From positions 1 through 11,090 of the forward strand of contig JALXCO010000265.1 in the NCBI GenBank assembly GCA_026990885.1: a stretch of DNA of 11,090 nucleotides, read 5' to 3'. Under the pieces are notes generated by a model. The model did no database searches. It saw nothing but the letters and a program-made list of their open reading frames with translations, and was not told the origin of the DNA. The position numbers and the translations under genes were made by a program. The first letter of the stretch is position 1. Each line of letters opens with the position of its first letter. Of this stretch, positions 1 through 5,449 are shown piece by piece. This DNA is from Desulfurococcales archaeon. GTDB lineage: Archaea; Thermoproteota; Thermoprotei_A; Sulfolobales; AG1.

Positions 1-1
1 T

Positions 2-739
2 GAATCAAGCGTTTGGAGTAGAAGGGTTATTGGTCTAGCTAGGAATGCGGATGCTATCATGGTTGTTATAGATCTATCAAACAACCCTCTCCTCCAGCTC
101 AAACAGCTAGCCGAGATGCTGAGTAATGAGGGGATCAAGATGGTTAGGCCTAGGGGAATGGTGGAGATCTCTAAAACGCAGGATGCGCCTGGCGTTAGAG
201 TGATATACTACGGAAAGCTTCTGGACGGTACAAGCGATGATGTTAGGAGACTTCTAGAGTCCTATAGAATCTATAAGGCTGATGTAAAGATCTATGGGGA
301 GGTGACCCTGAGCGATATCGAGGAATCGATCCTTGGTGTAGTGATGTATAAGCCGACCATTGTTGTTGCTAACAAGCTAGATCTGGATCCCGACAGATCA
401 TACTGCGAAAAGATATCTAGGGTGGTCAGGAACAACATACCAGTCCTATGTGTCTCGGCACTCACGGGGGAGGGGCTAGATGGATTAGGGGATGTGCTGT
501 TTAAGCTACTCAATATAGTTAGGATATATACCAAACCACCCAATGGAGAGGTATCTAAAAAACCTCTTATAGTTAAGGGGAGGATAACTGTTCTTGAGGC
601 TGCCAAGCTTATACATAAAGATCTATATAGGGGGTTCAAATACGCAAAGATATGGGGGCCATCAGCCAAGTACCCTGGGGAGCGTGTTGGCGGGGATCAC
701 CTCCTGATGGATGGGGACATTATAGAGATCCACACATAG
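2..739 (+). CDS. DRG/Obg-family GTPase with C-terminal TGS domain (5'-partial)
   Basis: This is the C-terminal part of a developmentally regulated GTP-binding protein (DRG-like, Obg-HflX superfamily), a translation-associated GTPase found throughout archaea. The frame is open from base 2 with no start codon that would make a complete protein, so the gene begins upstream of the window and the ATG at 59 is internal. The first visible residues (ARNADAI, then VVIDLSN) match the stretch after the G3 region. The G4 motif is VANKLDLD (codons near 364-390) and the G5-like motif is VSALTGEGL (near 451-478). A TGS domain fills about the last 75 residues, starting at RIYTKPPNG and ending DGDIIEIHT. G1 to G3 lie outside the window, so their integrity cannot be judged. 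The gene converges on cdvC with a 16-bp gap. The family call is firm; the exact ortholog and its ribosomal role are inferred from the family. Confidence 0.9.
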   Translation, partial: ESSVWSRRVIGLARNADAIMVVIDLSNNPLLQLKQLAEMLSNEGIKMVRPRGMVEISKTQDAPGVRVIYYGKLLDGTSDDVRRLLESYRIYKADVKIYGEVTLSDIEESILGVVMYKPTIVVANKLDLDPDRSYCEKISRVVRNNIPVLCVSALTGEGLDGLGDVLFKLLNIVRIYTKPPNGEVSKKPLIVKGRITVLEAAKLIHKDLYRGFKYAKIWGPSAKYPGERVGGDHLLMDGDIIEIHT

Positions 740-755
740 TTGCAGCGAGCCAGAC

Positions 756-1910
756 TCATATCGTTCCAAACTTGCTTGCCCAGTCCTCGTAGGCCTTTAT
801 CAGCTCGGGCGACACGCTCGGCCTCCTATGTTTTATGACCTCCAACAGATCTTCGAACCTTATGGGTCTGGGCTCGTCATCTATCATACCGCTCTCGAAG
901 AGCTCATCAACAACCCTGTTGTAGGCCTCCCTAACTATATCGACTATATCGCTGGAGGAGTAGCCCTCGGTGATCTCAGCCAGCTTGTCGAGATCTATAT
1001 CCTCAGCAACCCTGATATTTCTCAGATAATGCTGAAACATAGCCTTCCTCACCTCCTTGTTCGGGTTGGGTACATAGATCCTTTTCTGGAACCTCCTCAG
1101 GAACGGCTGATCAAGAACCCAGGGCTTGTTGGTGGCGCCAATAACGAATATGAGCTCACTGACACCCTTGCTCTGGATACCATCCATCTCCTTAAGGAAC
1201 TGTGTCCTAACCCTAACCTCCCCACCGACCTCGCTTGAGAAAACACCCATAAGCGAGTCCACCTCGTCTATAAACAATATGACGGGGGTCCCCTGCCTGG
1301 CCAGTGTCCTAGCCGCCTCAAAGATCCTGTGCACGTTCTTCTCGGCGTCACCAAGCCACTTAGACATTATGTTTGCCGCGTCAACAGTTATGAACGCGCC
1401 CTTAACCTCGTTGGCTACCGCTCCCGCAAGCATCGTCTTACCGTTTCCTGGGGGGCCGTAGAGGAGGATTCCCTTGGCCCACCCGATCTTGTTTATGAAT
1501 AGGTCAGGCCTTCTAACCGGGTAGAGGATGGATTTCTTAAGCTCCTTTTTGACTGATTCGAGATCCACTATATCCTCAAAGGTTATTTTTGGCGGCTCCT
1601 TGATGTACTCGCTTATATCCACATCAGCCACTGAACCCCCACCCTTATGGGGGTTCTCGTCACTTACCGTGATCTTCTCTAGGTTCTTCTCGAGGAAATT
1701 GGCTCTATCCTCATAAGTCTTTATGAACTCTATGTAGGTCTCCTTCAGCCTGTTGTATGGGTCTAGCCTAAGGATCTTTCTCAAAATATCCGCAGCCTTC
1801 CGATAGCTTTTGATCGCCTCCTCATACTTGCCGTGTCTCTCCGCCATGATGGCTTTATCGGCGTAGTCCTTGGCCATTCTCTCCATTATAGCTATCGCAT
1901 ACCCAGACAA
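756..1910 (-). CDS. cdvC: CdvC, Vps4-type AAA ATPase of the archaeal division machinery
   Basis: Hexameric AAA ATPase that remodels ESCRT-III (CdvB) polymers during cytokinesis. Residue numbers are counted from a GTG at 1919. An N-terminal MIT domain (about residues 8-75, MERMAKDYADKAIMAERHG) should bind the MIM2 motif of CdvB. The AAA module carries Walker A GPPGNGKT (155-162), Walker B ILFIDE (214-219, catalytic E219), a second region of homology GATNKPWVLDQ and the arginine-finger pair RR (275-276). The end, FEDLLEVIKHRRPSVS, is typical of Vps4. Start choice: the GTG at 1919 has no SD before it, whereas the in-frame TTG at 1910 follows AGGTGG with a 5-nt gap, so I prefer TTG (384 residues). 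The N-terminus then has nearly the same length as in Sulfolobus CdvC as I recall it. The gene lies 80-90 nt after cdvB and no good TATA box is visible in that gap, so co-transcription with cdvB is likely. The SD lies in a hairpin (see 1915-1936). Confidence 0.96.
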   Translation of the reverse strand: MSGYAIAIMERMAKDYADKAIMAERHGKYEEAIKSYRKAADILRKILRLDPYNRLKETYIEFIKTYEDRANFLEKNLEKITVSDENPHKGGGSVADVDISEYIKEPPKITFEDIVDLESVKKELKKSILYPVRRPDLFINKIGWAKGILLYGPPGNGKTMLAGAVANEVKGAFITVDAANIMSKWLGDAEKNVHRIFEAARTLARQGTPVILFIDEVDSLMGVFSSEVGGEVRVRTQFLKEMDGIQSKGVSELIFVIGATNKPWVLDQPFLRRFQKRIYVPNPNKEVRKAMFQHYLRNIRVAEDIDLDKLAEITEGYSSSDIVDIVREAYNRVVDELFESGMIDDEPRPIRFEDLLEVIKHRRPSVSPELIKAYEDWASKFGTI

Positions 1911-1914
1911 CCTG

Positions 1915-1936
1915 ACCACCTATTGGGCTAGGTGAT
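1915..1936 (-). promoter_or_regulatory. Hairpin sequestering the cdvC Shine-Dalgarno
   Basis: On the minus-strand RNA the 5' arm ATCACCTA (1936-1929) pairs over 8 bp, including one U-G wobble, with TAGGTGGT (1922-1915) around a 6-nt loop GCCCAA. The 3' arm contains the cdvC SD AGGTGG. The 5' arm repeats the anti-SD sequence at the 3' end of archaeal 16S rRNA. The pairing is seen in the sequence; a regulatory role is inference. Confidence 0.5.
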
Positions 1937-2000
1937 TAGAACTCCCACGGAGAAAGACCCGGGGTAAACAGGGTTAATCTAGAAAACACCAGGATCCGTG

Positions 2001-3044
2001 CTAGGCCGGGACAAGACTCCTATTATCCTGCGAGGGAGAGTTCACTATATTGACCATCTTCTTATTAGCCAACTTGTTCAGGGCATTCATAACGTCCTCC
2101 CTGCTGTACCCGTAGGTCTTAATGAAGTCATTTATATCCAGGAACCCGCCTCTCGATGTTATATAGTCTATCAGCACCTTCTCTATATCCGAACCCTTAA
2201 CCTTCACCGCTATACCCTGCCTATTATTCTGCTCCCTACCCCTCTGCGGTATCTTAATCCTCTGAGCCTGCTGCCTGGACCCTGATTCCTGCTTAACCTT
2301 CTGCTTCTCCTCGATCCTCTGGCCCTGCCTAACCGTGGGCACCTCCGTCTGAACAGCAAACACGTCATCAGGCAGGTTAACCAGGTCATCGTTGGCCTCC
2401 TTCAGAGACACATGCTTAGCCAGCTCCGGGAACATCTCTGGGAGAGACTCATTAACACTTTTCTCCGCCTCAAGGATTATCTGCTTAAGCAACTCCGATG
2501 CCTCCTTGCTCTCTGGCTTGATCTCCTCAACAACCTGGGGTTCTGGAGAGGCCGTCGCACCCGTAAGAGAGTTTATCTCTGCCATAACCCTCTCCAGCGA
2601 GACAGCAACGTTGGGGACTATGGGTGCGATCTGCGGCTTGAGAACCTCAAGTAGCTTCTGGAAGTTGGCCAGCGATGGAGACACCTTATCCAGCTCGCTG
2701 AGGGTCCCTATCCTCAGTCTAAGCTGCTCTATAAATATCAGAGCCACCTTCAGCCTCTTAAGGATCTTCTTTATCTCAGTCATCTCATTAGCGTAGATGG
2801 TTGCCCTAGCGTTATTCTTCTGGGTAACGGCCCTGAGAGCTTGTGTATGCAGCTCCTGATATCTCCTACTGAGCTTGCGGGCGACCTCCTCGATGACATC
2901 GCTGTTCATCTCCAGCTCGGCGAGCACATTCTCCAACACCCTCTTCACTGCGGTGTTTCTTCTACCGAAGATCCTACCGAATATATCCCCGAAGCTAAAG
3001 ATCAGGCTTCTACGGCCAACCTCACCACCGTAGGTTATAGACAA
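2001..3044 (-). CDS. cdvB: CdvB, ESCRT-III homolog for cell division
   Basis: ESCRT-III-like protein that polymerises at mid-cell during constriction. Residue numbers are from the GTG at 3053. A basic, helical Snf7/ESCRT-III core spans about residues 20-165 (SFGDIFGRIFGRRNTAVKRV onward). An acidic linker follows, then a low-complexity Gln/Lys/Arg-rich stretch (about 240-282) that contains RIKIPQRG (265-272), a plausible MIM2-like site for the CdvC MIT domain. A C-terminal winged-helix-like domain (about 288-337, VLIDYITSRGGFLDINDF) is the part that binds CdvA in Sulfolobus. Having this domain marks it as CdvB proper, not one of the shorter paralogs. Start: an in-frame TTG at 3044 lies 6 nt after the SD GAGGTG (3056-3051), whereas the GTG at 3053 lies inside that SD, so TTG is preferred (347 residues). 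It begins 39 nt after the cdvA stop. The intergenic repeats could regulate its translation. Confidence 0.95.
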   Translation of the reverse strand: MSITYGGEVGRRSLIFSFGDIFGRIFGRRNTAVKRVLENVLAELEMNSDVIEEVARKLSRRYQELHTQALRAVTQKNNARATIYANEMTEIKKILKRLKVALIFIEQLRLRIGTLSELDKVSPSLANFQKLLEVLKPQIAPIVPNVAVSLERVMAEINSLTGATASPEPQVVEEIKPESKEASELLKQIILEAEKSVNESLPEMFPELAKHVSLKEANDDLVNLPDDVFAVQTEVPTVRQGQRIEEKQKVKQESGSRQQAQRIKIPQRGREQNNRQGIAVKVKGSDIEKVLIDYITSRGGFLDINDFIKTYGYSREDVMNALNKLANKKMVNIVNSPSQDNRSLVPA

Positions 3045-3047
3045 ACC

Positions 3048-3084
3048 ATACACCTCAGACTGCGAGGTGTATCAATACACCCTC
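3048..3084 (-). promoter_or_regulatory. cdvA-cdvB intergenic triple repeat: two competing hairpins over the cdvB SD
   Basis: On the plus strand the unit ATACACCTC occurs at 3048-3056, its exact reverse complement GAGGTGTAT at 3064-3072, and ATACACC again at 3075-3081. In the minus-strand mRNA this gives GGUGUAU, then AUACACCUC, then GAGGUGUAU. The middle unit can pair with the last in a perfect 9-bp stem with a 7-nt loop, burying the cdvB SD GAGGUG. Alternatively it can pair with the first (6 bp, UUGA loop), leaving the SD free. The cdvA stop codon is at 3084-3086, so a terminating ribosome would cover the first hairpin. The repeats are certain; the switching role is inference. Confidence 0.6.
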
Positions 3085-3791
3085 TAAGTTATAACCCTAA
3101 CATCTATAGGCTTCTGCGCCTCAGCAACATTCTCCTGGCTCTGGGCCTGTTGCGCCTGCTCAACAACAGCCTCAATCTTCTGGGCCAGCCCAACATCGTT
3201 CTCGAGCTTCTCAAGGAGCTCTATATGCTTCTCAATATCCTTCTTCTCCTCAACATACCTGTTCTTCGAGGACCTCAGGGAGTCTATAGCTGTCTTGAAT
3301 CTCGACTCCACAACCTCGCCGGAGGTGTATCCCAGCTTAAGGTAGTTTATTGCTTTATCTATATGCAGTATCTCGTCTTCAATCGTGTTGAGCCTCTTCC
3401 TGAGGAAGTTCTTAACGTTCTTAGCCTTCTCCTTCAGCTTGTTTATGGTTACCTCGATATTCTTCTTCATCTCCTCATATGTCTGGACGTTTATCTCCTT
3501 GCTCGAGTATAGATCCTCTATAGCCCTAGCCCTCTTCCTAGCACGATCAAGCTGCTTCTCCACCCTAACAGCCTCGATCCTCCACTCCGGAATAACTATC
3601 AGGGTGTCTGGAGTCACCTCAAGCCTGTCTCCAGCAACATATATCGGTGAGCCATCCCCCCTAACCAGCTCTATACCCGTAACATTACCGTCCACCTCAG
3701 AGTAGAACGATACAAATACCCCAACAACCCTGCCATAAGGATCCCTCACCTCTGATCCTAGAAACTTCTCTACATCTTCCACTTGAACCAT
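3084..3791 (-). CDS. cdvA: CdvA, membrane-binding cell-division protein
   Basis: Crenarchaeal division protein that forms filaments on membranes and recruits CdvB. Counting from the chosen start, residues 1-70 form a PRC-barrel-like beta domain (FLGSEVRDPYGRVVGVFVSF, then DTLIVIPEW). Residues about 75-205 are a long charged coiled coil (VEKQLDRARKRARAIEDLY onward). A Gln/Ala-rich linker leads to the short hydrophobic tail AQKPIDVRVIT, placed where the ESCRT-III-binding peptide of CdvA is found in Sulfolobus. Start choice: an ATG at 3824 is in frame, but the TATA box at 3831-3836 predicts transcription from about 3807, downstream of it. The ATG at 3791 lies 7 nt after GAGGT (3803-3799), and its protein begins MVQVEDVEKFLG like the family. 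A second ATG at 3794 is equally in frame. The result is 235 residues, close to the family length. It is the first gene of the cdv cluster. Confidence 0.94.
   Translation of the reverse strand: MVQVEDVEKFLGSEVRDPYGRVVGVFVSFYSEVDGNVTGIELVRGDGSPIYVAGDRLEVTPDTLIVIPEWRIEAVRVEKQLDRARKRARAIEDLYSSKEINVQTYEEMKKNIEVTINKLKEKAKNVKNFLRKRLNTIEDEILHIDKAINYLKLGYTSGEVVESRFKTAIDSLRSSKNRYVEEKKDIEKHIELLEKLENDVGLAQKIEAVVEQAQQAQSQENVAEAQKPIDVRVIT
3089..3094 (-). promoter_or_regulatory. Possible internal TATA box for cdvB
   Basis: TTATAA lies inside the last codons of cdvA on the minus strand. With archaeal spacing (about 26 nt from TATA centre to start) transcription would begin near 3065 and give a roughly 20-nt leader that contains the cdvB SD and TTG start. 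The bases upstream (GTTAGGG) are a poor BRE, which lowers confidence. As I recall, cdvA is transcribed apart from cdvB-cdvC in Sulfolobus. Confidence 0.35.
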
Positions 3792-3826
3792 CATATCTAC
3801 CTCGAAGATAAAGCTCTCCTTCATCT

Positions 3827-3840
3827 ATGCTTATAAGCAT
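3827..3840 (-). promoter_or_regulatory. cdvA promoter: TATA box within a 14-bp perfect palindrome
   Basis: ATGCTTATAAGCAT is a perfect palindrome centred on TTATAA (3831-3836). At 25-27 nt to the start site this predicts transcription near 3807, a leader of about 16 nt and an SD at 3803-3799 before the ATG at 3791. This geometry is good. The flanking symmetry suggests that a dimeric regulator could also sit on the TATA box, which is inference. Confidence 0.6.
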
Positions 3841-4052
3841 TATTGATGTTGAAAAACACCCAAGCCACCTAAGAGGAGGTTAACGGGGTAATTACCCAGG
3901 CAATAACCAAATATTAACTCCATCTCCACACGCATACACTGCTCGGTCGGGACGCTCAGCCGCTGGGCGTTAATCACAGATCATCGCTTTTAACCCTCTT
4001 CATCGCACCCATAATCTATTAATCCATGCAGCGAACTAAAAGCTTAAGTAGG
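3841..4052. other. Non-coding gap between trpC and the cdv promoter, with palindromes
   Basis: No gene is supported here on either strand. It contains a perfect 12-bp palindrome GGGTAATTACCC (3886-3897) about 50 bp upstream of the cdvA TATA box, a GTTAAC site at 3879-3884, and an imperfect GC-rich inverted repeat (ACGCTCA at 3952-3958, TGGGCGT at 3964-3970, loop GCCGC). Just after the trpC stop the transcript reads AAGCTTTTAG, a weak U-rich candidate for termination. I see no tRNA and no convincing C/D-box RNA. Confidence 0.5.
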
Positions 4053-4859
4053 TCACCTATACCTGGAGATCGCATCAAGCATAGAGGCCCTAACGCCTCC
4101 AGACCTCATGAGGGCTGTTCCTATAAGCAGGGAGTCCGCCTCCGACTCGATATATCTCTTGAGGTCCTCAACGCTTCTAACCCCGCTTTCAGCAACGATA
4201 TATATGTCTGGATACTCCCTCTTTATATGGTTAACGATGGAGAACATGAGATCCCTATCGATCTCGAGGGAATCCAGATTCCTAGAATTAACACCAAGTA
4301 TTCTGGGCTCAAGCCTATTTATTGCCTCTAGAGCCTCGTCCAGGGTATTAACCTCAACCAGGGGCTCTACACCTGTATCTAGGGCATAGCTGTAGAGCTG
4401 ATCGAGCTCGTGCGGGTCGAGAGCCCTGTATATGAGTAGCACAGATGATGCCCCACACGATCTATAGAGATCTATCTGCTCCCTATAGAACACAAAGCCT
4501 TTAGCTAATACCGGCCCCCTCCACCCAAGCATTCTCAAGCCAGCTATATCCGTTGGGGACCCCATGAACCATATATGGTCTACCAGAATAGAGAAGGCGG
4601 ATACATGTTCAGCCACCTCATGGTAGAAGTCTCTCAGGGGCAGGTGTAGATTTATGATCTCTAATGGCGAAGCCCTCTTATATTCGGCTATAATGGTTTT
4701 TCTCCCCCTCGCTCTATCCCTAGCTATGGCTTCGGACAGCCTCACCCAGCAGCTGTGCGTCACGCCATTCGAGATAAAGCAGTTTTCCCCCCTTGATAGC
4801 AGCTCTAGAATCCCCTTACTCCTATACCACTCCCTGTGTTCGGCTATAAAGCTTTTCAG
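4053..4859 (-). CDS. trpC: TrpC, indole-3-glycerol-phosphate synthase, likely CTG start
   Basis: Cytosolic TIM-barrel enzyme that closes the indole ring of carboxyphenylamino-deoxyribulose phosphate. Numbered from the GTG at 4763, catalytic and substrate residues match the Sulfolobus enzyme: E27 and K29 in IAEYKR, S32, K88, E137 (PLVEVN), N159 (GVNSRNL), E192 and S193 (AESGV), then IGTALMRS. The usual KDF around the catalytic lysine reads KGF. A GTG start gives 236 residues with almost no N-terminal helix and no SD. The frame stays open upstream for 32 more codons to CTG at 4859, which follows GAGGTGA (4871-4865) by 5 nt. The ATG at 4865-4863 is useless because TAG follows at once. CTG gives 268 residues, against about 248 in Sulfolobus, and supplies the family's N-terminal extension. 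It is the last gene of the trp operon. The gene call is certain; the CTG start is inferred. Confidence 0.93.
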   Translation of the reverse strand: MKSFIAEHREWYRSKGILELLSRGENCFISNGVTHSCWVRLSEAIARDRARGRKTIIAEYKRASPLEIINLHLPLRDFYHEVAEHVSAFSILVDHIWFMGSPTDIAGLRMLGWRGPVLAKGFVFYREQIDLYRSCGASSVLLIYRALDPHELDQLYSYALDTGVEPLVEVNTLDEALEAINRLEPRILGVNSRNLDSLEIDRDLMFSIVNHIKREYPDIYIVAESGVRSVEDLKRYIESEADSLLIGTALMRSGGVRASMLDAISRYR

Positions 4860-4864
4860 CTACA

Positions 4865-5449
4865 TCACCTCTTAGCGATCTCTATGAAGGTCTTAAGTAT
4901 CCTTCTACCCAGATCCGTTCCTATACTCTCTGGGTGGTACTGAACACCGTATACAGGATACCTGTAGTGGTGCACACCCATGATCTCCCCGTCATCCAGG
5001 CTCACAGCATCGACAACGAGCTCTCTTGGGGGATCATGTATAACTAGGCTGTGATACCTCATAGCTCTGAAGATCCTTGGGACATACCTATACAGCGGCC
5101 CGTTGAAGTGCTTGATCAGGCTTGTTTTTCCGTGATAGATCCTTGAGGCCCTCCTGATCCCTGAACCAAAGACATACCCAATAATCTGGTGCCCCAAACA
5201 CACGCCCAGTATAGGCTTTACCCGGTGAAACATTCTCACTATATCTATGCTGTAGCCCACATCACTGGGGTTCGTTGGGTTTCCTGGCCCCGGCGAGATT
5301 ATTATCGCGTCTGGATCTCTATTGGCCAGCTTCTCCGGATCGATCTCGTCGTTCCTGTAGACCTCTATATCGACGTTGGCCACGCTCTTAATCATCTGGA
5401 GTATATTATATACAAAGCTGTCATAGTTATCAATTAACGCTATCCTCAT
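4865..5449 (-). CDS. trpG: TrpG, glutamine amidotransferase subunit of anthranilate synthase
   Basis: Class I (triad) glutaminase that hydrolyses glutamine and channels ammonia to TrpE for anthranilate synthesis. Numbered from the ATG at 5449, the protein starts MRIALIDNYDSFVYNI, the standard family opening. It carries the oxyanion-hole region SPGPGNP (52-58), the nucleophile C84 in GVCLGHQ, and H172/E174 in YHPES, so the catalytic triad is complete. A GTG at 5461 would add four residues, but the SD-like GGGGTGG around 5464-5458 is spaced correctly for the ATG at 5449, giving 194 residues, a normal size. Its start overlaps the 3' end of trpE by 20 nt, which suggests translational coupling of the two subunits. 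Its TGA stop lies inside the SD of trpC. It resembles PabA too, but the trp context settles the role. Confidence 0.97.
   Translation of the reverse strand: MRIALIDNYDSFVYNILQMIKSVANVDIEVYRNDEIDPEKLANRDPDAIIISPGPGNPTNPSDVGYSIDIVRMFHRVKPILGVCLGHQIIGYVFGSGIRRASRIYHGKTSLIKHFNGPLYRYVPRIFRAMRYHSLVIHDPPRELVVDAVSLDDGEIMGVHHYRYPVYGVQYHPESIGTDLGRRILKTFIEIAKR

Noticed and set aside
828..1238. Plus-strand open frame opposite cdvC (similar ones lie opposite trpD, trpB and trpG)
   Set aside because: It runs through the antisense of conserved AAA motifs and has no family resemblance and no promoter.
2841..3512. 223-codon plus-strand open frame opposite cdvA and cdvB
   Set aside because: It is antisense to two clearly conserved genes and crosses their boundary. 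It is Leu-rich low complexity and has no recognisable domain. It is a shadow of biased codon use.
3794..3810. 5-bp inverted repeat (TATCT/AGATA) exposing the cdvA SD in its loop
   Set aside because: It is too short to be stable at high temperature, and the predicted transcript begins inside its 5' arm.
3968..4000. C/D-box guide RNA on the minus strand (GATGAT followed by CTGA)
   Set aside because: Box C is incomplete, the distance to the CTGA is too long for an archaeal guide, and no C'/D pair is found.
4026..4331. Plus-strand frame starting in the trpC-cdvA gap
   Set aside because: Most of it is antisense to the conserved C-terminal motifs of TrpC and no SD precedes its ATG.
4764..4865. 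trpC as a pseudogene because ATG is followed directly by TAG
   Set aside because: That ATG overlaps the SD and could not be a working start. The frame is intact from the CTG onward and all catalytic residues remain, so non-ATG initiation explains the data better.
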